Assembly (NCBI GenBank): GCA_016219185.1
Contig: JACRBZ010000066.1
Span: forward strand, 1 to 64,000
Origin: Deltaproteobacteria bacterium
Lineage (GTDB): Bacteria > Desulfobacterota > Desulfobacteria > Desulfobacterales > Desulfatirhabdiaceae
Direction of reading: 5' to 3'
Length of the DNA: 64,000 bases
In this document: in pieces, positions 19,101 through 26,740 of the stretch
Layout of the letters: each line of letters opens with the position of its first letter
Numbering within the stretch: position 1 is the stretch's first letter
Notes under the pieces: generated by a model
Database searches by the model: none
What the model was told of the DNA's origin: nothing
The model's input: only the letters and a program-made list of their open reading frames with translations
Program-made: the position numbers and the translations under genes

Positions 19101-19279
19101 AGATGGGCCATCTTGCCGCCGACTGTCGGCGATTTTTCGATAAAGTAGACCTTGAAGCCCGCGGTTCCGAGATCGAGCGCTGCCTGGATGCCGCTTATTC
19201 CTCCGCCGACGATCATCACGTCTCCGAAGCTTTTACACAGTTGTTGAATATTACCGCTTGACAATATTTCTTTATTCAT
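16178..19279 (-). CDS. hdrA: Tandem HdrA-like flavoprotein
   Basis: 1033 residues containing two HdrA-type flavin modules. The first has VGGGISGIQAALDLG near 24-38, the NDCSMCIESPKFVEC Cys segment and an inserted ferredoxin motif (CTGCTVCVEYC, about 141-151). The second begins with the HdrA N-terminal segment (VCHCGANIG...ACTPRTHEP) and has VVGGGIGGMISALS near 614. Two C-terminal 4Fe-4S motifs (CIGCGACAPAC; CKGCGLCNSKC) complete it. HdrA is the FAD electron-bifurcating hub; a standard HdrA is about 650 residues, so the duplication is notable. ATG 19279 follows GAGGAG. It leads an operon with the MvhD-ferredoxin gene. Confidence 0.92.
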   Translation of the reverse strand: MNKEILSSGNIQQLCKSFGDVMIVGGGISGIQAALDLGTAGFKVYFIEKSPTVGGKMAHLDKTFPTNDCSMCIESPKFVECKRHPNIEMITYAEVESVKGEAGDFTVTVVKKPRYVDEKKCTGCTVCVEYCPAKYPDQFNQGISQNKAIHIYFAQAIPLVTYIDESCLYLKEGKCRMCEAICKTKAIDFSQTEEIIKIKVGAIIVSPGIEPFNPRLRPEYRYGQFANVVSGFDYERLLCATGPYEGEILRASDKKHPHNIAWIHCVGSRQEQDGGHSYCSAVCCTYTQKQVILTKDHDEDAKCTIFHNDIRSYSKDFERFYQRTENLPGVRFIRSYTTIVKEDPATKNVTVRYFTPGNGVKEEEFDMVVLSVGLTPPADVKKFADAFGIELNAHGFCKTNPLNPLKTSRPGIFVSGAFQGPTDIPESVFTASGAGSLCGELLFYRRGNLSKERVYPPERDVSQEEPRIGVYVCHCGANIGRIVNVPETVEYSKTLPNVVHAEENLFICSTEAAAMLAKDIKEKGLNRVIVAACTPRTHEPLFRDTLREAGINQYYYEMSNIREHCSWVHSKEKEGATEKAKDLIRMSAARARYLEPLQEFNLPVNKTALVVGGGIGGMISALSIANQRHEVHLVEKEKELGGMARKLHYTMEGLDVQAYLRDLIRKVYRHPLIHVYTSAAIPEAAGYVGNFVTKVKSDRGITEIKHGAAVLAIGADVYTPDEYLYGKDERVMTHLELEEKIAGKDEKAISAKNLVMIQCVGCRNEQRNYCSKICCGETVKNALKLKEINPGMNIYILFRDMRTYGFNEDYYREARGKKVRFIRYEPDDKPLVEAVKEKGRDILRITVTDQTLNRKVTIDADALALAAAIIPSAGSQEVSKLFKVTLGPDGFCQEAHVKLRPVDFAAEGVYLCGIAHYPKLISETIGQAYGAAGRALTLLANDTVVASGSVCAVNEKMCIGCGACAPACTYNAVELRDTKQGRKAAVVPVLCKGCGLCNSKCPTGAIQLKHYTDEELFSQILAGLYKNGDHSAN

Positions 19280-19903
19280 TTCTCTGACTCCTCATAAAAA
19301 TTTTTTCCCCGTAATGTCCGGTTGCAGCTGCTAAGTCCATTCATGAATTCGTTAAAATTCAGGCCATGTGTTTCTTTCATCGCAGATACGAATTACTTTG
19401 TCTTTTCAAAGTGTTTTTTCCGTAATTTGGATAATAATACGGAATAGCTTTGGACGAAAGTAAGGCCGCTGTGGCATTAAGATAATGTCGAAAACAGACT
19501 GACTGTTACATGTAAGTGTGATCTGACATGAAGACCTCCTGAAAATAGAAAATCCGGCCGCCTTCAAAAGCGCCGGAATCTCAGGAGGCATACTGAGGAT
19601 TAAGGCGTGAGTAAGGCGGTAGGAAATTTAAAGGGAAGCCGCACGGACTCCCTGTAAGTTCCTCAATGTATTAAAATAAATATTTTGTTATTTTGAATCA
19701 TAAACTTTTCTTTCAACAAGCACAGGTTATCTCAAAGCCTGTTTTTTAATTCTTTCTCGAATTGATACGCTTCTCTTTATATGAAAATGATTAGCGACCC
19801 ATCCTTATTCACTGACATTCTTCGTTAATCAGCTTGATTCGTGATTTTGCATCTATTCAAATAATGAAATATAAAACATGGAAAAAAACAGCTTGTATTT
19901 TCC
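19280..19903. other. 624-bp gap with a nested inverted repeat; no gene seen
   Basis: AT-rich DNA between hdrA and the integrase. CCTCCTGA (19535-19542) pairs with TCAGGAGG (19581-19588), and inside it TCCGGC (19553-19558) pairs with GCCGGA (19572-19577). Near the integrase start, ATGGAAAA (19878) and TTTTCCAT (19898) form another dyad, followed by a further CATGGAAAAG at 19921. No attI, attC or promoter could be identified with confidence. Confidence 0.45.
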
Positions 19904-20839
19904 ATGACTATATTAAATATCATGGAAAAGAGATCCAAATTTAAACCCGATCCGAAATTGAAGCTTATGGACCAGGTGCGAGAGGTTCTTCGCTATCATC
20001 ACTATGCCTATCGGACTGAGCAAACTTATTGTGATTGGATCGTTCGATATATCAAATTTCACGGAAGCCAAATCCATCCTTCCCAGATGGGAAAAATTCA
20101 AATTGATGCCTTTTTGAGCAATTTGGCCACCCAGGGCCGGGTTTCCGCGTCAACCCAAAAGCAGGCATTGAACGCCATCATATTTTTGTATCGACAGGTA
20201 CTGGACCAACCGATTGAAGATCAACTGGAGCCGGTAAAAGCCAGGAGACATGCACGTCCACCAACCGTCATGACGCAATCTGAAGTTCAGCGCGTAATGG
20301 CTCAAATGGGAGGAACACACCTGCTCATGGCCAAAATTCTGTATGGCTGCGGCCTGCGACTCATGGAATGTGTCCGCCTGCGGGTACAGGATCTGGATCT
20401 TGATCGCAAAATTCTTTACATACGGGACGCAAAAGGGGGCAAGGACCGCACGACCGTTTTCCCTGAGTCGATTCAAGCTGAGCTGCGCCGGCATCTGGAA
20501 AAGGTCAAACGTCTCCATGACGAGGATATTGCCAAAGGATTCGGCGAAGTTTACCTGCCGACGGCCCTGGCAAAAAAATATCCATCCGCTTCGAAAGAAT
20601 TCCGGTGGCAATATGTATTCCCGTCGAAGAACCTTAGCAAAGACCCACGTAGCGAGGTTATCAGGCGTCATCACGTTCTCGAATCCGGCCTGCAAAAAGC
20701 GGTGAAGGTGGCTGTGGACAAAGCAGGCATTACCAAGCGAGTCAGTTGCCATACGTTCCGGCACTCGTTCGCTACCCACCTGCTGGAAAATGGGGTGAAT
20801 ATCCGGGTGGTTCAGGAGCTGATGTGCCCTATTTTATGA
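19904..20839 (+). pseudogene. Integron-type integrase (IntI), truncated before the catalytic tyrosine
   Basis: Tyrosine recombinase with an N-terminal SAM-like domain (about 22-105) and a catalytic domain. Arg152 lies in the [19 protein letters not shown] box, with Lys180 and H283-x2-R286. The extra IntI-specific segment [20 protein letters not shown] (222-241) separates it from XerCD. After VQEL the sequence ends MCPIL-stop, so the LGH...TTxxYTHV tail with the second His and the nucleophilic Tyr is missing; it should be inactive. The end overlaps the convergent SatP-like gene by 11 bp, marking the breakpoint. The start may be 19904 or 19922; neither has a clear ribosome site. Confidence 0.88.
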
Positions 20840-21428
20840 AAGGCGTGGTTATGGGCAGAATCTGCTTGCCGAAATGGGTATTCAGCGAGAGAGCGCCGGC
20901 CAGGTAAATGGCGAGGGTTCCGGCAATCAGCAGGGAATATGCCCCGGTCTTGGCAATCATGGCTCTTCCGGCAACAATCCCGAAATCCAGAGAGATCAGA
21001 CAAAACAGGGCGACACAAAGGAAAGAGCCCAGGATGAAAAGGATTTTCGGGCTCTTCAGAAAACACGGCAGCACGATACAGATCCACATCGTTATTGCCA
21101 GCCACAACCATCCCTCGATGGAAGCGTCAAAAGGCATTCCTGCCCGGTGGAGAAAATATTTCGCACTGACGCTCAAAGCCCCGGTCAACATGAAAATTGC
21201 GGAAAATACCAGAAATACATTGGCGCCGGGCAAATTTTTATCTCTGAATTCAATGATTGCAACAACGATTTGAACAAAAAAGCCGCCAATCAGCCATGCA
21301 GCCAATATCGGCGCTGCATCATGGGTAACCTTACCCGATAATAACGCAAAAAAACCAAAGCAGGCCATAACCAGAGCACCCAGACCGGCGGGAAGGGGGT
21401 TTGCGAAAAGATGATCTTGGTTGGACAT
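20829..21428 (-). CDS. GPR1/FUN34/YaaH (SatP) family acetate/succinate transporter-like protein
   Basis: 199 residues with six predicted membrane helices, starting with the family signature region [19 protein letters not shown]. These proteins import acetate or other short acids by proton symport. ATG 21428 follows AAAAAGGAGAG. It is 66 nt downstream of an acyl-CoA ligase on the same strand, so uptake and CoA activation of a small acid are probably coupled. The conserved NPA-like motif is read as ANPLP, so assignment is to family only. Confidence 0.75.
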   Translation of the reverse strand: MSNQDHLFANPLPAGLGALVMACFGFFALLSGKVTHDAAPILAAWLIGGFFVQIVVAIIEFRDKNLPGANVFLVFSAIFMLTGALSVSAKYFLHRAGMPFDASIEGWLWLAITMWICIVLPCFLKSPKILFILGSFLCVALFCLISLDFGIVAGRAMIAKTGAYSLLIAGTLAIYLAGALSLNTHFGKQILPITTPFIK

Positions 21429-21494
21429 TAAACTCTCCTTTTTAACGTGTGATATTTGTTCTGTTGCATGCCTGAATGATAATGGACAACGTCA

Positions 21495-23051
21495 TTATGC
21501 TATGAACTGCTCCCGAAGCTTGTACTTCAGCAGTTTACCGCTTGCGCTCATGGGCAGGGTTTCCACAAATACAACTTTCTTGGGCACCTTGTATCCGGCG
21601 ATCTCTTTTTTGCAGAAAGACCGGATTTCCTCTTCAGTGGTATGGGAATCCTTTTTCTTCAGAACAAGGGCCGTAACCGCTTCCCCCCATTTTTCATCCT
21701 TGGTGCCGATTACCGCCACCTGGGCAACTGCCGGGTGTTTGTAAAGAACGTTCTCCACCTCGGCAGGATATACATTCTCGCCGCCTGTAATGATCATGTC
21801 CTTTTTTCGGTCAACGACATAAATATAGCCTTGGTCATCCACCCGGCACAGATCCATGGGATAGTACCAACCGTTTCTGAAGACTTCTCTGGTTGCCTCG
21901 TCTTTATTCCAGTAGCCCAGCGCCGTGCCCAATCCGCGGACCCGGATCTCTCCGATTTCTCCGGGAGAAACAGGCCTGTCATTTTCATCCACGACCTGGC
22001 TCTGCATGTCGGCGAACGACCGGCCGCAGGAAGAAAGGATTTCAGTCTTCCCTTCGGCTAGGGCGCGGGTAACATCTTCGATTCTTAAAACGGTTGCCTG
22101 ACCCACGGTCTCACTGGTGCCGAAAAGGTGCAGGAAAACATTTCCGAATTTTTCGATGGCCTGTTGAAAGACGATCGGTGTGACGGGCGCTCCGGCAAAA
22201 AACAGTTTTTTAAGGCTGCTTAAGTTGTATCGGTCCGTGTTCGTGTTCTGTACGAGAAAAAGCAGCATGGGCGTGGCAATCATGCCCGTGGTAACCTTGT
22301 ATTTTTCGACCAGGCGCATGAACTCATCCGTGTCCCACATTTTCATGATCACTGACGGCGTGCCGCTGAACATGTCATTCATCAGCACGACTTCCCCGGT
22401 TGCATGAAAAAGGGGCGAGGCTACAATCCCCACGTCATTTGGATCCATTTTCATTTCAAGCGTGAGGCTTCTGCCGACGTGGTATAAATTGCCATGGGTT
22501 CCCATGCATCCTTTGGGCGCGCCGGTCGTGCCGCTGGTGTACATCAGGACCGCCAGATCATCTTCAGTCAGGGGGACAGCGGGAACGTGTGAAGGTGCTT
22601 TTTCAATCAACGTTTCGTAATGGTGCCATCCGTTCGGGGTTCCGGCCTTATCGCCGATGAAAATGTACTGCTTTATGAAACCCAGGTTTTCTTTAAGGCT
22701 TTCTATCTGTTCCAGGTATTCTTCAGTTACCATCAGGGCCGAAGCCTGGGCATCCTTCAGAACGGAGAGAATCTCAGGCGGGGCCAGCCTGAAATTGAGC
22801 ATCACCAGAACCAGACCCGCATTGGGAATGCTGAAATAGGATTCGGCATTTTCGATACTGTTTTTACTTAATATTGCAACCCGATCCCTTTTCTCCAGAC
22901 CAAGATCCAATAAGGCATTTCCCATGCTGCGAGTCCGATCCGCAAATTCGCGGAAAGTGTATTGCCGCTGCCCTTCAATGACGGCCGTCTTTTCCGGGTT
23001 GTATTCCAGGTTTCGCGCAATCACTGTCCTTAGCGTACAAAAATCCTTCAT
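21495..23051 (-). CDS. Acyl-CoA synthetase (AMP-forming), class I adenylate-forming enzyme
   Basis: 518 residues. The P-loop YTSGTTGAPKG is at 171-181, LFGTSETVG is the A5 region, YPMDLCRVDDQGYIYVVDRKKD covers the A7/A8 hinge, and the catalytic Lys506 is in SASGKLLKY. It forms an acyl-CoA from a carboxylic acid, ATP and CoA through an acyl-adenylate. The chain length or ring specificity cannot be read from sequence; it is related to fatty-acid and aryl-acid ligases. ATG 23051 follows AGGAGGAACAGGAGAAT. It is followed by the SatP-like transporter. Confidence 0.9.
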   Translation of the reverse strand: MKDFCTLRTVIARNLEYNPEKTAVIEGQRQYTFREFADRTRSMGNALLDLGLEKRDRVAILSKNSIENAESYFSIPNAGLVLVMLNFRLAPPEILSVLKDAQASALMVTEEYLEQIESLKENLGFIKQYIFIGDKAGTPNGWHHYETLIEKAPSHVPAVPLTEDDLAVLMYTSGTTGAPKGCMGTHGNLYHVGRSLTLEMKMDPNDVGIVASPLFHATGEVVLMNDMFSGTPSVIMKMWDTDEFMRLVEKYKVTTGMIATPMLLFLVQNTNTDRYNLSSLKKLFFAGAPVTPIVFQQAIEKFGNVFLHLFGTSETVGQATVLRIEDVTRALAEGKTEILSSCGRSFADMQSQVVDENDRPVSPGEIGEIRVRGLGTALGYWNKDEATREVFRNGWYYPMDLCRVDDQGYIYVVDRKKDMIITGGENVYPAEVENVLYKHPAVAQVAVIGTKDEKWGEAVTALVLKKKDSHTTEEEIRSFCKKEIAGYKVPKKVVFVETLPMSASGKLLKYKLREQFIA

Positions 23052-23514
23052 ATTCTCCTGTTCCTCCTGCTTTTAAGGTTATAGGGTTTATCTTTTGCAG
23101 TGATTTATAACTGACATCGTCTGTTCGAATTTATAATGGTTAAAACTGGTTCCGATTTTATCGGACAGGAAAATCAGGCCAGTAGCCCTATCCCAGATAC
23201 TGCACCCTGATGATTGTGCGATGGATATACGTATCATATAGTTACAAAATAGCTACATTAAAGCTATGGGCTGGCATTGTCAAGCCATTTTAATGGTTAT
23301 TTTCCGAATCAAAGTGGATTGATTGGGCGCGGTATGCGTGCGAGGAAGTAAATTGGCTTTCGCGATGTGGATATTCGCATGATTTATTAAGCAAAGAATT
23401 GAGGGACAGGGAATGATCAGGCCATCTGAAGATTCATGGTTGCGGGGGACAGTTCGAAAACCGTCCCCCGGGTTCTCATGACATGATGCCGTGGGAGACA
23501 AAATAAAGTCCGTT
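23052..23514. other. Intergenic region with a UUCG-loop hairpin
   Basis: 463 bp between the two ligase genes with no gene seen. On the minus strand CGGGGGACGGTT-TTCG-AACTGTCCCCCG (23470-23443) forms a 12-bp stem with one G-U pair and a stable UUCG tetraloop. It lies 45-72 nt past the benzoate-CoA ligase stop without a U-tract, so it may be an mRNA-stabilising or REP-like element rather than a simple terminator. A weak promoter-like TTGACA (23283-23278) with a small dyad TAGCT/AGCTA follows upstream of the 23051 gene. Confidence 0.5.
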
Positions 23515-25065
23515 TTATTCCGACCCATCCTTAAGCACAAACCGCTTGATCTTTCCGGTGGCGGTTTTCGGAAGATCTTCCACGAAAGTGACCCATCTCG
23601 GATATTTGTAGGGAGCCAGGGCACTTTTCACGTGCGCTTTAAGTTGGTTTTCCAGATCCTTGGACGCCTCATATCCTTTTTGCAGGACAACGAAGGCCCT
23701 GGGTTTGATCAGATTTTCTTCGTCCGCAGCTCCCACAACCGCGCATTCGAGAACTGAGGGGTGCTCGGTCAGGCAGGCTTCCACTTCGATGGGAGACACC
23801 CAGATGCCGCCGACTTTCAGCATATCGTTGGATCGGCCCACGTAATAATAATATCCTTTTTCGTTTTTATAGAATTTATCTCCCGTGTTCAGCCAGGCCC
23901 CGAGCATGGTTTCTTTGGTTTTCTCGTGTTTGTTCCAATAATATGCCGCAGCACTGTCCCCCTTAACCAGAAGGGTGCCGATATCGCCGTCTGCGACTGG
24001 ATTCAGGTTTTCATCAACGATTTTGGCCTCATATCCCGGTACCGGCAGCCCCGTACTGCCGGGCTGAATGTCCCCGATCCGGTTGGAAATAAAAATATGG
24101 GCCATTTCCGTTGATCCGATTCCGTCCAATATTGAGACTCTGAAGCGTTTTTCCCATCGTTTAAAAATATCCGGCGGCAGGGCTTCGCCGGCTGACACGC
24201 AAAGCCGCACACCTTCCAGATTTCCTTCTTCGGAAACCAGCATATTGCTGAAAAGCGTGGGGACTCCGAAAAAAAGCGTGGGCCGGTAGCGGCGAATGAT
24301 ATCGAAAACAGCGGCCGGCAGGGGCCGATCCGGAAGGTATGCTGCCGTTGCGCCGACATGAAAGGGGAAATATAGCCCGTTTCCCAGCCCGTAGGCAAAA
24401 AACAGCTTGGCTGCCGAAAAACAGATATCGTTTTCCTGAATGCCCAAAACCTGTTTTCCGTAGGTCTCTGCCGCAAAAAACATATCATGCTGTAAATGAA
24501 CCGTCCCTTTTGCCTGTCCGGTGGTTCCGGAACTGTAAAGCCAGAAACAGGGGTCATCCGGAGAAGTGGGCGCCGGAGTAAGATCCGATGACTGGCTGGA
24601 GACCCATTCGTCGTAAGCAAGGGTTGAAACCGGTGCCGGTCCATTGGTCACGATGACATGCTCCAGGTAAATCAGGCTGTCTCGAAGCGGCTCCACAAGT
24701 TCCCAGAGTGTGGCCTCGACGACCAGAACCCGCGCCCGGCTGTCGTTCAGGAAATATTGATAGTCCTTGGGGCGCATCAGGGTGTTCAGACAGATGGGAA
24801 CCGCGCCTGTTTTGATGGCTCCGAAAAAAATCTGCGAGTATATCTCCGTGTCATGCAGCAGCACTGCAATCCGCTCTTCCATTCGCACACCCAGGGATTT
24901 TAAGCCATTTCCGAACCGGTTCATTCCCGCCTGAACATCGGCGTACGTGTAAGAACGATCATTACAGAGTATCGCGGTTCGACCGCCCCGGCCTTCACGA
25001 ATGTGCCGGTCTACAAAATGATCCGCAGCATTGAATACTTCAGGAAGATTTAAACTTGTTGTCAT
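23515..25065 (-). CDS. Benzoate-CoA ligase family protein
   Basis: 516 residues, the usual length for BadA/BclA/BamY. P-loop YSSGTTGQAKG is at 177-187. The SAAKLFFAYGLGNGLYFP segment (217-234) is characteristic of benzoate-CoA ligases and lines the aryl pocket. LPKTATGK (498-505) holds the catalytic Lys. It activates benzoate or a close analogue to the CoA thioester, the entry step of the anaerobic benzoyl-CoA pathway, in the cytoplasm. ATG 25065 follows AAAGGAGATGTGCA. A sigma-54 promoter candidate lies 83-98 nt upstream, beside an NtrC-type regulator gene. Confidence 0.92.
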   Translation of the reverse strand: MTTSLNLPEVFNAADHFVDRHIREGRGGRTAILCNDRSYTYADVQAGMNRFGNGLKSLGVRMEERIAVLLHDTEIYSQIFFGAIKTGAVPICLNTLMRPKDYQYFLNDSRARVLVVEATLWELVEPLRDSLIYLEHVIVTNGPAPVSTLAYDEWVSSQSSDLTPAPTSPDDPCFWLYSSGTTGQAKGTVHLQHDMFFAAETYGKQVLGIQENDICFSAAKLFFAYGLGNGLYFPFHVGATAAYLPDRPLPAAVFDIIRRYRPTLFFGVPTLFSNMLVSEEGNLEGVRLCVSAGEALPPDIFKRWEKRFRVSILDGIGSTEMAHIFISNRIGDIQPGSTGLPVPGYEAKIVDENLNPVADGDIGTLLVKGDSAAAYYWNKHEKTKETMLGAWLNTGDKFYKNEKGYYYYVGRSNDMLKVGGIWVSPIEVEACLTEHPSVLECAVVGAADEENLIKPRAFVVLQKGYEASKDLENQLKAHVKSALAPYKYPRWVTFVEDLPKTATGKIKRFVLKDGSE

Positions 25066-25147
25066 TGCACATCTCCTTTGCCCAGCCTTTTCGATTGTTA
25101 TTTCCAGCTATTGTCGGCGCCCCGGTACAGGACGCGCTTATGAAAGA

Positions 25148-25163
25148 TGCAAACGGCATGCCG
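25148..25163 (-). promoter_or_regulatory. Sigma-54 (-24/-12) promoter candidate for the benzoate-CoA ligase gene
   Basis: The minus strand reads CGGCATGCCGTTTGCA, against the consensus TGGCACN5TTGCA. The invariant GG and GC are exactly 10 bp apart; two consensus positions differ. Transcription would start near 25136, 70 nt before the start codon. Confidence 0.6.
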
Positions 25164-25248
25164 GATTTAATACGGATAAAATAATAAAAAAAGGTTACCA
25201 AGACTGTCCGAAAATCAATCTCACTAACCTGTTGTAAACGTTGTTTAT

Positions 25249-25282
25249 CGCAAATCAAATAAGTATGTTTGTTTATTTTGCG
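25249..25282. promoter_or_regulatory. Possible upstream activator dyad for the sigma-54 promoter
   Basis: CGCAAA (25249-25254) and TTTGCG (25277-25282) are the outer arms of an imperfect AT-rich inverted repeat about 90-120 bp upstream of the -24/-12 element, the usual place for an NtrC-type enhancer. Confidence 0.3.
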
Positions 25283-25378
25283 TTTGAGGCTATTTGCTGA
25301 ATGAAGTTTATTGAAAAGAGATGGATGGCGATCATGAATTGAAAGAAATTATCAACTGGTGAAATAATTTTTCAGATA

Positions 25379-26740
25379 TCATGCCATTGGCATATGGAAC
25401 GGTTTGGAAGGCTGAAGACCGTATTTATGAATTTTGCTGCGAAGGGTTGGCAGGGAAATCCCCAGAAGATCGGCGGCTCGTGACCGATGCCATCGCGTAT
25501 GCTCAAGGGCTTTCAGAATATGAGCCTGTTCTGAAGACACCAGAGAAAAATCAACAGAATTCGCTAAGGTCCTGCTGCATCCTGCAGCCAGTTCCCGTTC
25601 GATGTCTTCAAGAAGCACCCTTTTCCCTCTGGATCGTAGCGCCGCAGCCATGATAACGTTCTGCAACTGTCGAACATTCCCGATCCAGGGTTGAGCGCAG
25701 AGCACATCCATAACGCCGTCTTCGAATTGCCGAGCTTCCGTGCAGTGTTCTCTGGCGGCTTTCTGCAAAAAGTACCGCGCCAGATCCGGGATATCACAGA
25801 TACGGTCTCTGAGCGGGGGAACAAAAATGGAAACGACTTTCAGCCGGTAATAGAGGTCTTCCCGAAAGCGGCCCTGACGCACAAGATCCGCCATATCCTG
25901 GTTGGTAGCCGAAATGATACGGCATCGGGATTTATGAATGCGCTGACCTCCCACCCGCATATACTCTTTACGTTCCAGAAACCCAAGGAACTTGGACTGC
26001 AGGGAAATCGGCAGTTCCGTCACTTCATCCAGAAAAAGCGTTCCTCTGCCGGCCAGCTCGATCTTGCCAGGCTTGGTTTCGACAGCGCCGGTAAATGCGC
26101 CTTTCGAGTGCCCGAAGAGTTCACTTTCCAGCAGGGTTTCGACAATGGCGGAGCAATCCAGCGTAATCATGGGCTCAATGGAAAAAGAACTGTTGTGGTG
26201 AATGGTCCGGGCGACCAGCTCTTTTCCGGTGCCGGTTTCCCCCTGGATCAGGACAGTGGCCTGGTTCCGGCATAAAATACCAATGGTCTTAAAAATATCA
26301 CACATCTGTGGACTTTTTCCGATGATCACCCCTTTTGGCGACGGGACATCCGCCGGGATTTCATGACTGCCCGCCGGCCAGTTCATTCGAAAAGCGCGAT
26401 CGACGGTACGTTCGATTTCTCCGGCATCCAGAGGTTTGTTGAGGTATTCGTATGCGCCCGACTTCATCGCTTCAATGGTGGTTTCCATATCCTGAAAGGC
26501 TGTCATCATGATAACTTTGGGCGGATTGGCAATGCCCAGCATTTCCGTTAAAATTTCAAGGCCGTTTTTATCCGGAAGCCGGATATCCAGCATCACCACA
26601 TCGGGATGGTGCTGCCGGAATTTCATCTCGCCTTCCGCACCCGTGGCCGCCGTGATGACCCGATACCCTTTTTCTCCCAGAAACATTTCAAGTGATTCCA
26701 GAATCGGTGTTTCATCATCAACCACCAAAATCGTTCGCAT
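25379..26740 (-). CDS. NtrC-family sigma-54-dependent response regulator
   Basis: 453 residues from ATG 26740, chosen because AAGGAG sits just upstream and the receiver begins MRTILVVDDE. Receiver phosphoacceptor Asp52; AAA+ Walker A GETGTGKE (167-174); GAFTGA loop (214-219), which contacts sigma-54; Fis-type helix-turn-helix at about 410-453. The gene overlaps the end of the kinase gene by 23 nt, so they form a coupled two-component pair. Targets are probably the two sigma-54 promoters nearby. Confidence 0.95.
   Translation of the reverse strand: MRTILVVDDETPILESLEMFLGEKGYRVITAATGAEGEMKFRQHHPDVVMLDIRLPDKNGLEILTEMLGIANPPKVIMMTAFQDMETTIEAMKSGAYEYLNKPLDAGEIERTVDRAFRMNWPAGSHEIPADVPSPKGVIIGKSPQMCDIFKTIGILCRNQATVLIQGETGTGKELVARTIHHNSSFSIEPMITLDCSAIVETLLESELFGHSKGAFTGAVETKPGKIELAGRGTLFLDEVTELPISLQSKFLGFLERKEYMRVGGQRIHKSRCRIISATNQDMADLVRQGRFREDLYYRLKVVSIFVPPLRDRICDIPDLARYFLQKAAREHCTEARQFEDGVMDVLCAQPWIGNVRQLQNVIMAAALRSRGKRVLLEDIERELAAGCSRTLANSVDFSLVSSEQAHILKALEHTRWHRSRAADLLGISLPTLRSKIHKYGLQPSKPFHMPMA

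Noticed and set aside
15275-19279. Selenocysteine codons in the MvhD/HdrA genes
   Set aside because: Homologues in this group can use Sec, but here the relevant positions are Cys codons and there is no in-frame TGA.
13361-19279. Hdr genes as the BamBCDEFGHI benzoyl-CoA reductase complex
   Set aside because: No BamB tungsten enzyme, BamC or NADH-binding subunit is present; only the HdrABC and MvhD parts are seen.
19733-19748. ACAGG/CCTGT plus T6 near 19725-19748 as a terminator
   Set aside because: The stem is only 5 bp with a long loop and no gene on the plus strand ends before it.
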